Shown: positions 9,625-17,992, numbered from the stretch's first letter. The stretch: 64,000 nt of DNA from Kaistella montana (GCF_024436175.1 NZ_JANFQP010000001.1:868001-932000); one strand, 5' to 3'. The notes: generated by a model not told the origin, from the letters alone. Numbers and translations: made by a program.

Positions 9625-9861
9625 ATGGAAAATCACAACCTCACCCACGAATTCCCTGAAATGGAAGATAAAATCAATCAACTCAAGCTGGATGATGCCA
9701 ATTTCAAGAAGATGTATGTGAATTATGAAGAAGTGAACGCGCTCATTCAGCATTACGAAGAAGGCGAACAAAATCACACAACCGACGAACACCTCACGGA
9801 TTTGCGAAGAAAAAGAGTGTATTTGAAGGATGAATTGTACAGCTTCTTAAAAAGCAATTAA
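9625..9861 (+). CDS. DUF465 (YdcH-like) small protein
   Basis: A 78-residue helical, charged protein starting at the ATG at 9625 (MENHNLTHEFPEMEDKINQL). The pattern of an N-terminal HEFPE, an NYEEVNALIQHYEEG middle and a C-terminal LRRKRVYLKDELYSFL matches DUF465/YdcH proteins, which form a short antiparallel coiled coil. Upstream extension to 9571 adds residues not seen in the family. Cellular role unknown. A strong terminator lies about 100 bases downstream. Confidence 0.8.
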   Translation: MENHNLTHEFPEMEDKINQLKLDDANFKKMYVNYEEVNALIQHYEEGEQNHTTDEHLTDLRRKRVYLKDELYSFLKSN

Positions 9862-9964
9862 TTTTTTCGGGTACTTAGAAGAAATAGCAAACACTTTGTT
9901 TATTATTTTCCTTCGAATAAATAATAGAAGTAATCACTATGATATGAAGATTGTCAAGCAATCT

Positions 9965-9992
9965 AAAAGCGACCAAAAGGGTCGCTTTTTTG
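9965..9992 (+). terminator. Rho-independent terminator
   Basis: Perfect GC-rich stem AAAAGCGACC / GGTCGCTTTT with a 5-base loop and a following T-run. Confidence 0.85.
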
Positions 9993-10166
9993 TTGTAAAA
10001 ACCTTTCGTTTCAGGAAGTTCGATAAATTTTCAGGGAGTAAATTCAGCTTCAAACCTAAATCACTTTCCATTTTCTATAATTTTTAGCATTAAATTCTGT
10101 TAATTCTACATCACTTTGCAAATTATCCGCTAAAAAAGTTTACTTTTGCACCGTCAAAAAACGATT

Positions 10167-11972
10167 ATGCAAAACATTAGAAATATCGCAATTATTGCGC
10201 ACGTTGACCACGGAAAGACTACTTTGGTTGACAAAATCATTCACGCCACCAGTGTTTTCCGTGAAAACCAAGAATCAGGAGACCTGATTATGGACAACAA
10301 CGACCTGGAGAGAGAAAGAGGAATTACCATTTTATCTAAAAATATCTCGGTAACTTACAAAGACACCAAAATTAATGTAATCGATACTCCTGGTCACGCC
10401 GATTTCGGTGGTGAGGTAGAAAGAGTTTTGAAAATGGCCGATGGGGTTTTACTTTTAGTAGATGCTTTCGAAGGACCAATGCCACAAACCCGTTTTGTAT
10501 TGCAGAAAGCTTTGGAATTAGGATTAAGACCAGTAGTAGTTATTAACAAAGTTGATAAACCAAACTGTCGTCCGGATGAAGTTCATGATCAAGTATTCGA
10601 TCTGTTCTTTAACCTAGATGCTACCGAAGAGCAATTGGATTTCCCTACGTTCTACGGATCATCAAAACAAGGTTGGTTCAACACTTCATTAGAAGAAACC
10701 GATAACATTTTCCCTTTATTAGACGGAATTTTAGAACATGTACCAGCTCCTGATGCTAAAGAAGGTCCTCTAAGAATGCAAATTACTTCTTTGGATTTCT
10801 CTTCTTTCTTAGGAAGAATTGCGATCGGAAAAATCACCCAAGGCACTGTGAAAGAATCTGAATGGATTGGTTTAGCTCAAGAAGACGGCAACATCATCAA
10901 AGGAAAAGTAAAAGAATTATACGTTTTCGAAGGTCTTGGTAAAAAGAAAGTTCAGGAAGTAAAAGCTGGAGATATCTGCGCAATCGTAGGTTTCGACAAA
11001 TTCCAAATCGGGGATTCTTTCGTAGATTTAGAAAACCCAGATCCATTGCCAAGAACAGCAATCGATGAACCTACTTTGAACATGACATTCTCCATCAACA
11101 ACTCCCCTTTCTTCGGGAAAGATGGTAAATATGTAACTTCAAATCACTTGAAAGAAAGATTAACCAAAGAATTAGAGAAAAACCTTGCATTGAGAGTAGA
11201 ACCTACTGATGATGCTAATACTTTCCTAGTTTTCGGTCGTGGAATCCTTCACCTTTCTGTGTTAATTGAAACTATGAGAAGAGAAGGTTATGAAATGACC
11301 ATCGGACAGCCACAAGTTATCCTAAGAGAAATCGACGGCGTGAAATGTGAGCCGTATGAATCAATGGTTGTTGATGTACCGGAAGAATATGCTTCTAGAG
11401 TAATCGATTTGGCGACTCAAAGAAAAGGTGACCTCCACATCATGGAAACCAAAGGCGAAATGCAACACATGGAATTCGAAATTCCTTCCAGAGGATTAAT
11501 CGGATTGCGTTCTCAAATGCTTACCGCTACTGCAGGTGAAGCGATTATGGCACACCGTTTCGTAGATTACAAACCTTTCAAAGGAGTAATTCCGGGAAGA
11601 TTGGTTGGTGTTTTGGTAAGTAAAAGCCAAGGTCCAGCTACCGAATATTCGATCGCTAAATTACAAGACAGAGGTAAATTCTTTGTTGATCCGGGCGAGG
11701 AAATCTATGAAGGAATGATCATCGGGGAACAAAACAAACCTGGAGATTTGGTTGTAAACATCGTGGAAGCAAAACAGCTGAACAACATGCGTGCATCCGG
11801 AAAAGATAAAGACGGCAGCATCGCTCCGAAAATCCAGTTCTCACTAGAAGAATGTATGGAATACATCCAAGCTGACGAAGCTATTGAGATTACACCAAAC
11901 TTCATCAGAATGCGTAAGAAAGTTCTTTCTGAAAACGACAGAAAACGTATCGAAAGAGGAGCAAAAGGATAA
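10167..11972 (+). CDS. typA: Translational GTPase TypA/BipA
   Basis: Ribosome-binding GTPase of the EF-G superfamily, 601 residues from the ATG at 10167. Seen: G1 [10 protein letters not shown]3 [12 protein letters not shown]4 NKVDKP, then domains II, III and V and the TypA-specific C-terminal region with [19 protein letters not shown]. Upstream TTG extension to 10146 is rejected because a -7 box TACTTTTG (10141-10148) lies there; transcription would begin just before the ATG. A clear terminator follows the gene. Involved in stress and low-temperature ribosome assembly in other bacteria. Confidence 0.96.
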   Translation: MQNIRNIAIIAHVDHGKTTLVDKIIHATSVFRENQESGDLIMDNNDLERERGITILSKNISVTYKDTKINVIDTPGHADFGGEVERVLKMADGVLLLVDAFEGPMPQTRFVLQKALELGLRPVVVINKVDKPNCRPDEVHDQVFDLFFNLDATEEQLDFPTFYGSSKQGWFNTSLEETDNIFPLLDGILEHVPAPDAKEGPLRMQITSLDFSSFLGRIAIGKITQGTVKESEWIGLAQEDGNIIKGKVKELYVFEGLGKKKVQEVKAGDICAIVGFDKFQIGDSFVDLENPDPLPRTAIDEPTLNMTFSINNSPFFGKDGKYVTSNHLKERLTKELEKNLALRVEPTDDANTFLVFGRGILHLSVLIETMRREGYEMTIGQPQVILREIDGVKCEPYESMVVDVPEEYASRVIDLATQRKGDLHIMETKGEMQHMEFEIPSRGLIGLRSQMLTATAGEAIMAHRFVDYKPFKGVIPGRLVGVLVSKSQGPATEYSIAKLQDRGKFFVDPGEEIYEGMIIGEQNKPGDLVVNIVEAKQLNNMRASGKDKDGSIAPKIQFSLEECMEYIQADEAIEITPNFIRMRKKVLSENDRKRIERGAKG

Positions 11973-11996
11973 ATTCTTTTTAAATAAATAGCAGTG

Positions 11997-12023
11997 AAGC
12001 CCCAATTTTTTGGGGCTTTTTTT
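11997..12023 (+). terminator. typA terminator
   Basis: Stem AAGCCCC / GGGGCTT with a T-rich loop, followed by seven T residues. Confidence 0.88.
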
Positions 12024-12054
12024 GTATTGATCCCCAATGAAACGATTACTAAGG

Positions 12055-12190
12055 TATAGGGTTTTTATAGGTTATCTATAGGCTATCCGTATATTAAATG
12101 CATTATTAATCCATTATAACTCCATTGTAAATTCAATAGTTTATTGGACTTATATTGGACCTATAATGGGCTTATATTGGAGTTATAGCG
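12055..12190 (+). repeat. Intergenic array with 11-bp periodicity
   Basis: Between typA and the integrase, short motifs recur every 11 bases: TATAGG at 12055, 12066 and 12077; GCAT/CCAT at 12100, 12111 and 12122; then the opposite orientation TTGG/ATGG at 12144, 12155, 12166 and 12177. The two halves form an imperfect inverted arrangement. No gene is visible from 12024 to 12353. Similar 11-bp periodic DNA flanks the other side of the cassette region. Confidence 0.7.
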
Positions 12191-12353
12191 AAAGAGAGTC
12201 GCAGGAAACTAGGAGAATATGGGAAACGGACTGAGAAGAAAAAATAAGGAATATCACCAGTAATTAATTGGTAAGAATTGATAAGAATGTGCGTGTTTAG
12301 ATAATTTTCAAAGAAAGGATGAAAATAGGACGGGGTAGTCGTTTTAAAAATAT

Positions 12354-13499
12354 CTATAGAGAATCCAGCGGACTTTTTATCCTGGACTTTGAAAGATCTG
12401 TTACATGAGTATAAATTTGGGTGGTTTTAATAGAATTATGCCCAAGGAGCTCCTGAATAAAGCGGATATCGGTACCTGTTTCGAGCAAATGGGTAGCAAA
12501 ACTATGACGCAAACCGTGGATTCCAATTTTCTTTTTTATACCTGCCTTTTCCATGGCTTTTTTAAAAACGGCTTGTGCAGATCTGATGGAATACATTCCC
12601 CCATCTTGCCCCTCGAAAAGGTAAACCTTTGGGCGGTAGTTCAGGTAATAATCCCGAAGTTCAGGCAGCAGACTTTCCGGAAGTACAGCAATGCGGTCTT
12701 TCTTACCTTTGCCCTGCTCTATCCGCACCAGCATCTCAGTACTGTCGATATCGGATAGTTTTAGTGCCACCACTTCACTCACGCGAAGCCCTATGCCATA
12801 ACACACTTTCAGGATCAGTGCATGTTTGGGGTTTTCTGTGGCGGCGATTATTTTCTTGATTTCAGCTTTGTTCAACATTTTGGGCAGTAAGAGCTTTTTC
12901 TTTGGCCGGGGAATGTCGAAAAACATTTTTTGGCGGTGCAGCACTTGTTCAAAATAAAACTTCACGGCATTCATTCGGCTGTGGATTTCACTTTCCGACA
13001 GTTTTAGTTTTTCGTGACAATAAAGGAAATAAGACCGCAACCGTTCAGGGGTAAGCTCCTGTACAGGATTTCTTTTCAGGACATAGAGCAGTTGGGCAAA
13101 CTCTGTGCTGTATGTGCGCAAGGTACTTGGACTATAACCTTTTAATTTCAGATGTTCTTGATAACGTTTGAACTCCGGCAGGTTGATGAGATGAATTTTA
13201 GCCAGAACCGCTTTTCCTGTAATTTCTTCCTGAAGACCAAAAAGCGCACGGTGGCGTTTGGTATCTGCCACATACCACTTTTTTTGGGAAGCTGACCAGC
13301 GGGCTTTGGTATGTGCTCGTAGGTGAGCAATAAGCTCCTTATCATTCTCGAAGCTTACCCAAATCACTTTAGATTCATGGTGTGTACCCGGCGAATAGGT
13401 GTATCTTTTATCAGAAAAATCAATCAAAATACTTCGTTTTTTGTATAGGTTAAAATATCTTAAAAACAGCAACATAAAAGCCATTTTGCAATAAAACAA
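12354..13499 (-). CDS. Tyrosine recombinase, integron-integrase-like
   Basis: Site-specific tyrosine recombinase, 381 residues as translated. It has an N-terminal extension (about 1-105) containing GTHHESKVIWVSF and a WSASQKKWYV segment, a SAM-like core-binding domain (about 106-200), then the catalytic domain with Arg239 (GIGLRVSE), Lys near 266, His328/Arg331 (HGLRHSFATHLLE), His354 (LLGHNSIKTT) and nucleophile Tyr363 (YTHV). It ends IKSPLDSL, like integron integrases, but the stretch between Lys266 and His328 shows no room for the IntI-specific insertion. It is transcribed away from the cassette array. The start could also be Met6. Role inferred: cassette integration and excision. Confidence 0.88.
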   Translation of the reverse strand: MFYCKMAFMLLFLRYFNLYKKRSILIDFSDKRYTYSPGTHHESKVIWVSFENDKELIAHLRAHTKARWSASQKKWYVADTKRHRALFGLQEEITGKAVLAKIHLINLPEFKRYQEHLKLKGYSPSTLRTYSTEFAQLLYVLKRNPVQELTPERLRSYFLYCHEKLKLSESEIHSRMNAVKFYFEQVLHRQKMFFDIPRPKKKLLLPKMLNKAEIKKIIAATENPKHALILKVCYGIGLRVSEVVALKLSDIDSTEMLVRIEQGKGKKDRIAVLPESLLPELRDYYLNYRPKVYLFEGQDGGMYSIRSAQAVFKKAMEKAGIKKKIGIHGLRHSFATHLLETGTDIRFIQELLGHNSIKTTQIYTHVTDLSKSRIKSPLDSL

Positions 13500-13515
13500 T
13501 CTATAATGCGCAATG

Positions 13516-13545
13516 CAAAATTAGACATAATATGCTATAAAACAA
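13516..13545 (-). promoter_or_regulatory. Integrase promoter
   Basis: On the minus strand a -33 TTG (13545-13543), exactly 19 bases, and a -7 box TAATTTTG (13523-13516). Transcription would start within about ten bases of the integrase start codon. Confidence 0.7.
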
Positions 13546-13583
13546 TACTTTGCTTAATTTATTTAATTTGTTTGTAAAATTCT

Positions 13584-13613
13584 TTGGTACTTTAGGAAAG
13601 TTGCGTATATTTG
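13584..13613 (+). promoter_or_regulatory. Pc-like promoter facing the cassette array
   Basis: On the plus strand a -33 TTG (13584-13586), exactly 19 bases, and a -7 box TATATTTG (13606-13613). It points into the array and its expected start site coincides with the first cassette boundary (G13617/T13618). Divergent from the integrase promoter, it occupies the place of Pc/attI in integrons. Confidence 0.72.
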
Positions 13614-13647
13614 AGTGTTATGCGAAAGCAATTCAGACTCCGCAAAA

Positions 13648-14166
13648 ATGAAAACAATAGAAAAGATTTTACTGATTGTAATTTTAGAAATAATTATATT
13701 TTGGATTTTGGTTCGTTATTATTATCTGCCAAAATTATATTCAAATCCTGATTTGATTACGGCACAGAATCTTATTATTATTACAGTAATAATCAATGTG
13801 ATTATCTTCGGAATTCTTTATTTCACAAAGAAAACAAAATTTACGAATGCTTTCTTGGCGAATATCATTTTAGCACCGATTATTCTTCTCCTTGTTCTTG
13901 GCAAAGCGCACAAAACCTTTAGGCAGGAAAATTTTTCAGGTGGAAGTTTTCAATATAAGGGGTCAAAATTTTCAGTTTTTGTTGATAAGAAAAAAAATAA
14001 CTTTACCATTTTTAAAACTGACATAAATACCAATGAAACTAATATTATTGCAGGTGACATAGAACTGCAAAATGATAAAATTCTTCTAAAAAGTAGAAAT
14101 GACGAATACCTAATTGAAAATGATACAATAAAAGGAATTGAAGGTAAAAATTTCAAACTAAAATAA
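13648..14166 (+). CDS. Cassette 1: membrane protein of unknown function
   Basis: A 172-residue product from the ATG at 13648 (MKTIEKILLIVILEIIIFWIL). Three likely transmembrane helices fill about residues 5-25, 42-60 and 68-86, followed by a soluble lysine- and asparagine-rich C-terminal half of predicted beta character. I do not recognise a family. It is the first cassette gene, about 30 bases behind the Pc-like promoter, so it should be the best expressed one. A GTG start at 13615 lies before the cassette boundary and is unlikely. Confidence 0.72.
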   Translation: MKTIEKILLIVILEIIIFWILVRYYYLPKLYSNPDLITAQNLIIITVIINVIIFGILYFTKKTKFTNAFLANIILAPIILLLVLGKAHKTFRQENFSGGSFQYKGSKFSVFVDKKKNNFTIFKTDINTNETNIIAGDIELQNDKILLKSRNDEYLIENDTIKGIEGKNFKLK

Positions 14167-14177
14167 CATTTGCCTTC

Positions 14178-14309
14178 GCATAACACGGTATTTCTATTAG
14201 CGGGGTTGAAGTTTACATCATGAAGATTTTCGCTAATTTTTCTTTCTGTTATATTTACAAAAACCAATTATAATAATCCCCGCCAACAGAAATACCCAAC
14301 CGTTGTACG
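14178..14309 (+). repeat. attC1-like recombination site (long type)
   Basis: Imperfect palindrome: left arm GCATAAC, TATTTCT, AGCGGGG; right arm CCCCGC, AGAAATA, AACCGTT. About 80 bases of loop lie between the arms. Closely matched by attC2 and by the right part of attC5. Confidence 0.75.
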
Positions 14310-14355
14310 CAATTCACCAAATCACGTGAATAAAAGACAATTAAAGTACTGATTA

Positions 14356-14697
14356 ATGTTTATCACTTTAAAAATTAATCAACTAATAAAATATAAATGG
14401 TTAAAAATGAGTAATATTTTTAGCGTTTTTAAGAAAATAAACTTTTACGAAATATTACGATTGACAATCATAACTTTTGATTTTTTAATTCTTCAGTTTA
14501 CAGATGTTGAAAAATTAGAGATATCACTACTGATATTTCTAGTTCTCTTAAATTTTAGTTTGATTCTAATTATTGTTTGGAAGTTACGATTAACAAAAAA
14601 AACAGGATATGGATATTCAGCACAATCAATTTTTTATGGTAGCATTGCAAGTGGTATCTGTTCAATTATGATATTTGGTAATTACCTCTTAAATTGA
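14356..14697 (+). CDS. Cassette 2: small membrane protein of unknown function
   Basis: A product of 113 residues from 14356, or 96 residues from the ATG at 14407 (MSNIFSVFKKINFYEIL). Three hydrophobic segments are seen in the C-terminal two thirds, including LLIFLVLLNFSLILIIVW. No family recognised. The gene fills nearly the whole cassette and ends 13 bases before its attC-like site. Confidence 0.6.
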   Translation: MFITLKINQLIKYKWLKMSNIFSVFKKINFYEILRLTIITFDFLILQFTDVEKLEISLLIFLVLLNFSLILIIVWKLRLTKKTGYGYSAQSIFYGSIASGICSIMIFGNYLLN

Positions 14698-14710
14698 TTT
14701 AAATAAAAAC

Positions 14711-14846
14711 TGCGTACAACAGTGTATTTCTATTAGCGGGGTTGAAGTTTACATCATAAAGATATTCGCTAGTTGTTCTTTTAGCTATATTTACAAAAAC
14801 CAGTTATTATAATCCCCGCCAACAGAAATACCTAACCGTTATACGA
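14711..14846 (+). repeat. attC2-like recombination site (long type)
   Basis: Palindrome starting TGCGTACAAC and closing AACCGTT at 14834-14840. The arms GTATTTCT...AGCGGGG and CCCCGCCAACAGAAATAC match attC1; the loop is about 85% alike. Confidence 0.75.
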
Positions 14847-14866
14847 CATAGTAAACCAATCACCGT

Positions 14867-15376
14867 TTGAAAAATATCATTCTTTTTTTTACCATATTTT
14901 TTCTGTTTGGTTGTGGAAATTCCACACCGAAAGAAATATTTTTAATTCCTAAAAACATAGATAATTTTGTGGTTATTTATAATGCAAATAAAAATATTGA
15001 CTACAAAACCGACGTAGTTTATCGAATTCCTGGAAATGGAATTTTACAAGTTGAGTTTCAAAGAAACAAAGGTATATTAAATCACAAATTCTACCTGGTT
15101 GATCGAGAACGAAAAGAAAAAATAGAATTAAGGGATTTTGCGTTAGATGAATACAGAAATAATATTGATGTAAATAAGCAATATCAACTTGATGGTTTGG
15201 ACGGTTCATTCATTAGCAAAAAATTTGCAAATGTGATTGGTGATAAAATAACAATGTCAACTAATAATCCAAACGCTAAAAAATGGTTCGGAATTATAAT
15301 TGGAAAACCAAATGCGAATCAGAATGAATTACGTCGAAAACTATTCGCAAAAGTTGACAGTTTAATGCATGAATAA
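14867..15376 (+). CDS. Cassette 3: lipoprotein of unknown function
   Basis: A 169-residue predicted lipoprotein: signal sequence MKNIILFFTIFFLFGC with a lipobox ending in Cys16. The start is a TTG at 14867, which fits the signal peptide; no ATG is available. The mature part (IFLIPKNIDNFVVIYN, then VVYRIPGNGILQVEF and KFYLVDRERKEKI) resembles a DUF6843-like domain seen in bacterial hypothetical proteins, from memory only. Lies close to both cassette boundaries. Confidence 0.68.
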   Translation: MKNIILFFTIFFLFGCGNSTPKEIFLIPKNIDNFVVIYNANKNIDYKTDVVYRIPGNGILQVEFQRNKGILNHKFYLVDRERKEKIELRDFALDEYRNNIDVNKQYQLDGLDGSFISKKFANVIGDKITMSTNNPNAKKWFGIIIGKPNANQNELRRKLFAKVDSLMHE

Positions 15377-15380
15377 CTAC

Positions 15381-15513
15381 GTCGTATAACAAGATATTTC
15401 TACAAGCGGGTATGAAGTTTTCATCGAAGATTTTAGCGATTAATAAAGTTTTTAGCAAGTAGAAAGATTTCGTATTTCTAGCCCGCCTGCAGAAATACCC
15501 AACCGTTATCTGT
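15381..15513 (+). repeat. attC3-like recombination site (long type, divergent)
   Basis: Left arm GTCGTATAAC...TATTTCTACAAGCGGG, right arm GCCCGCCTGCAGAAATACC then AACCGTT. The same outer arms as attC1 and attC2 but a different central loop. Confidence 0.72.
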
Positions 15514-15540
15514 AATTGTATAAAGCACTATCTAGAATTT

Positions 15541-15729
15541 ATGAAAGCGTTATTGACACCAAAAATTATTTATATATCTATTCTGTTAATGTTATTCATT
15601 TCATTTTTAAACAGAGAAGGTAAATTTATTAACCAAAACTTGTATTATGCAATCGCAATTATTGTAATAATTTGGGCTTTGATTGTATCTTATTTGGAAA
15701 TATCTAAAATCATTAAAAGAAAAAATTAA
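15541..15729 (+). CDS. Cassette 4: 62-residue membrane protein
   Basis: Short protein with two hydrophobic segments (IIYISILLMLFISFL and YYAIAIIVIIWALIVSYL) separated by a charged turn, ending in a lysine/arginine tail. ATG start at 15541. A small two-helix membrane protein of unknown function; it could be a toxin-like or stress peptide, but nothing in the sequence proves that. Confidence 0.55.
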   Translation: MKALLTPKIIYISILLMLFISFLNREGKFINQNLYYAIAIIVIIWALIVSYLEISKIIKRKN

Positions 15730-15771
15730 CTGTTTTTTCTATAAAAAATATGAAATCGATTAAAAAACAAC

Positions 15772-15832
15772 TACAGATAATAACTAAGCTTTCGTCTTAT
15801 CCGCAGGACAGAAGATGAAAGCCCGTTGAACG
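15772..15832 (+). repeat. attC4-like recombination site (short type)
   Basis: A compact palindrome: TACAGATAATAAC, GCTTTCGTCTTATCC, then GGACAGAAGATGAAAGC and CCCGTTGAAC. The junction GTTGAAC fits the integron core GTTRRRY exactly. Nearly identical to attC8. Confidence 0.75.
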
Positions 15833-15903
15833 GAAGCTCCGGTGGCTTTTCAGCAGTATGATGGTCCTCTTATGGGGATGTCGTTTTTAGAATTTAGAGG
15901 TAC

Positions 15904-15938
15904 AAAGCAGTTTTTTCGGAAGGACTGCTTTTTTTTTG
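15904..15938 (+). terminator. Terminator inside cassette 5
   Basis: Stem AAAGCAGT / ACTGCTTT followed by nine or more T residues on the plus strand. It would stop transcription coming from upstream cassettes. A homologous hairpin lies at 18544-18574 in the cassette 9 remnant. Confidence 0.75.
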
Positions 15939-16013
15939 GCGTTGGGTAGCCTTTGGAAGTGGTTTCTGCGGGGTTTTACTGGCGGTAGAGCAAAGCTTCC
16001 CTTACCCGCAAGG

Positions 16014-16613
16014 TTATTCCGCAGACAAAGGTTGGGTGACGAAAAGAAAGTCCTGCGGCGGACCGCGCTGCCCGAAAACCTCAATGGTAACAAGGTTCCC
16101 TTTCCCGCAGCACCGGCATTTATTGAGCAGCGTTTTGGTTGTTACCTCCGGGATCTTGATCTTTAAATCGGATTGCAGGGTCTGAAGTTTCCCACGTTTC
16201 CAGCTGCTGCTCAAAATCCCGTAATGGCGGATCCGCACAAACCTTTTTGGCAGAATATGCAGGGAAAACCTTCGCGTAAACTCTTCGTTGCTGAGGGTCA
16301 TCAGCAAAAACCGCAGTCCGTATACGGTATGTTTAAAGTACGACTGAGAAGGGGTTTTTGATCGCTTTTGAAGTTCAAAAAGGTAATCTTTGAGGTCTTC
16401 CGGGTCTAATTCGGTAGGGACTTTACCGAAATGAAGCACTAAGGCTGCAACGTGACGGGAATAATTGTCGAAGGTACGCTTGCTTCTGCCCAGGATGGAA
16501 ATATTTCTTTCGAAGCGTTGCAGAAGTTCGGCAAAACCGTTAACTTCGCTCGAGGCACGGTTCAGGAATTTGTTCGTCCTTAAATCCTCCGGAGATTTTT
16601 TTTTGTAGCTATT
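16014..16613 (-). pseudogene. Relic: integrase N-terminal part fused to IS91-family transposase C-terminus
   Basis: An open minus-strand frame with no normal start (an A9 run and an out-of-frame ATG upstream). Its first two thirds read as the SAM-like core-binding part of a tyrosine integrase (LQRFERNISILGRSKRTFDNY, then FKHTVYGLRFLL). It then switches directly to the C-terminus of a Bacteroidota IS91-family transposase (EFTRRFSLHILPKRFVRIRHYG, and a zinc knuckle CRCCGKGN). The integrase catalytic part and the transposase catalytic part are missing. This looks like one internal deletion of an integrase-plus-IS91 element, now carried as the body of cassette 5. Sequence is richer in GC than the neighbouring cassettes. 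Confidence 0.78.
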
Positions 16614-16685
16614 TCATGAGTTTTTAAAAGGTTAATAAAAACAAAGCTACTAAAACGGCGAATGGGAAAAGCTACCGGAGGTTTA

Positions 16686-16817
16686 GTTCAACATGGGTTT
16701 TGCAAGATGCGGGGTTGAAGTTTACATCATAAAGATTTTCGCTAATTATAGATTTTGTTATATTTACAAAGACTTGTTATAAAAGCCCCGCCAACAGAAA
16801 TACCCGCCGTTGCAGGC
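16686..16817 (+). repeat. attC5-like recombination site (long type)
   Basis: Begins GTTCAAC and closes CCGCCGTT at 16804-16811. The loop GTTGAAGTTTACATCATAAA and right arm CCCCGCCAACAGAAATACCC match attC1 and attC2, while the left arm is that of attC7. Confidence 0.7.
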
Positions 16818-16854
16818 AATTTTAAAGATACGCACACCAATCAAATTTATTAAT

Positions 16855-17253
16855 ATGAAAAGAGCAGCAATTTTCTTAACATTTTTCTTTTTCGCAATTT
16901 CGTTAATTTCCTGTGAACGTGAAGATGGAAAATGGGATGATAATATAAAATTATCTCAAAAAAATGTAACTGTGAATTCTAATGCAAATACGATTGAAAT
17001 AACAACTCAGTCGACATATTGGTGGTTAAATGAAATTTCATTTAATGGAAATAACGCAGATTTAAGTAGCATTGACAAGTTTTCAAAAAATTTCATTTAT
17101 ACAACATCTGATTATAAAGTCGAGAGAAAAGAGGATGGAAAAAAAATAATCATAATTATGAACGAAAACTCTAGTAATCTTAATAGATCTTTAATTGTAG
17201 GACTACAAAACGGAGATTATTTTGACGGAATAAAAGTTATTCAATCGAAATAA
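16855..17253 (+). CDS. Cassette 6: BACON-like lipoprotein
   Basis: A 132-residue lipoprotein with signal MKRAAIFLTFFFFAISLISC and lipobox Cys20. The mature part has an all-beta pattern, LSQKNVTVNSNANTIEITT, a YWWLNEI segment and a closing RSLIVGLQNGDYFDGIKVIQ, which resembles BACON domains of Bacteroidota surface proteins. The ATG at 16855 is chosen because it gives a standard lipoprotein signal; a longer frame would begin at the cassette junction itself. Function unknown. Confidence 0.7.
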   Translation: MKRAAIFLTFFFFAISLISCEREDGKWDDNIKLSQKNVTVNSNANTIEITTQSTYWWLNEISFNGNNADLSSIDKFSKNFIYTTSDYKVERKEDGKKIIIIMNENSSNLNRSLIVGLQNGDYFDGIKVIQSK

Positions 17254-17258
17254 AAAAC

Positions 17259-17347
17259 TGCCTACAATAACTAAGCTTTAGCTTCGCTCTGTTCACTTCG
17301 TTCGGGTCGTCTTGTCCGCAGGACACAAGATGAAAGCCCGTTGAACG
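17259..17347 (+). repeat. attC6-like recombination site (short type with extra hairpin)
   Basis: Left end TGCCTACAATAAC, then GCTTT; right end GATGAAAGC then CCCGTTGAAC. The centre CGTCTTGTCC / GGACACAAGATG matches attC4 and attC8, but an additional 28-base segment with its own small inverted repeat is inserted in the left arm. Confidence 0.68.
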
Positions 17348-17516
17348 GAAGCTCCGGTGGCTATTCTTGAGCTTCAGTGGATTATCGACGGAAAATTTTA
17401 AAGTTATTCAAGAGACTTATAGAAAAGTCTCTTTTTTTGTGCGTGGTTTTCAGCCATTTTCAATAAACTTTACAAAGTAACTGATTTATGGGAATGCTAA
17501 AGCTACCGGAGGTTTA
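17341..17516 (+). other. Cassette 7: non-coding cassette with terminal inverted repeats
   Basis: No credible gene. It starts TTGAACGGAAGCTCCGG and ends CCGGAGGTTTAGTTCAA, about 25-base imperfect inverted repeats shared with cassette 5 (15826 and 16667-16691). The main internal feature is a terminator hairpin. Confidence 0.65.
17410..17438 (+). terminator. Terminator inside cassette 7
   Basis: Stem AGAGACTT / AAGTCTCT with a short loop and a following T7 run on the plus strand. Confidence 0.78.
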
Positions 17517-17649
17517 GTTCAACAGAGGTTTTGCAATAGTGGGGCGAAACTGAAAAGTTCAACGGTTGTTCTTCGGTTCAACTTAAGTGCAAAATTGAAG
17601 ATCTGCGCTTCGATTGCCCCACCATCTCAAAGCCCCGAGCCGTTAGGAG
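17517..17649 (+). repeat. attC7-like recombination site (long type)
   Basis: Left arm GTTCAACAGAGGTTTTGC with GTGGGGC; right arm GCCCCACCATCTCAAAGCC then GAGCCGTTAGG. The interior contains a secondary inverted repeat around GTTCAAC / GGTTCAAC. Least similar in loop sequence to the others. Confidence 0.65.
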
Positions 17650-17737
17650 AAATCGCAAAAACAAAAGCACGTGTAAAAAACACAAAAATTTTACGTATTA
17701 AAAATTAATTTGTATATTTGTATTCAAAAGGAAGATT

Positions 17738-17992
17738 ATGAATACAAAACTAACTTTAACAATTGAGCAATCAATTATCGAAAAAGCTAAAAAATACGCT
17801 CGAAAAAAAGAACGTAGTCTTTCTGATTTAATCGAAAGTTATCTTAAAGCTTTGACAACTGAAGAAAACATCACAAAAGTAGAAGATGAGTTATCTCCTA
17901 CTTTGAAGTCATTAAAAGGTTCATTCAAAATGTCCAAAAATTTTGACTATAAAAAGGAATTATCTGACCGATTAACTGAAAAATATTTGTAA
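17738..17992 (+). CDS. Cassette 8: DUF6364-type antitoxin
   Basis: An 84-residue protein with an N-terminal ribbon-helix-helix-like segment (KLTLTIEQSIIEKAKKYAR then RSLSDLIESYLKAL) and a charged C-terminal tail that would bind the toxin. Matches DUF6364 antitoxins paired with PIN toxins. It has its own -7 box TATATTTG at 17713-17720 inside the cassette. The stop overlaps the toxin start (TAATG). Likely autoregulated, by analogy with related modules. Confidence 0.82.
   Translation: MNTKLTLTIEQSIIEKAKKYARKKERSLSDLIESYLKALTTEENITKVEDELSPTLKSLKGSFKMSKNFDYKKELSDRLTEKYL

Noticed and set aside
9896-10087. Open frame of 63 codons after the DUF465 gene
   Set aside because: A strong terminator hairpin lies inside it.
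12354-13499. Calling the integrase a canonical IntI
   Set aside because: The distinctive IntI insertion is not visible between the catalytic Lys and His boxes; similarity to other IS91-associated integrases is also strong.
15936-16166. Plus-strand open frame within cassette 5
   Set aside because: It is a shadow of the better supported minus-strand integrase-IS91 relic.
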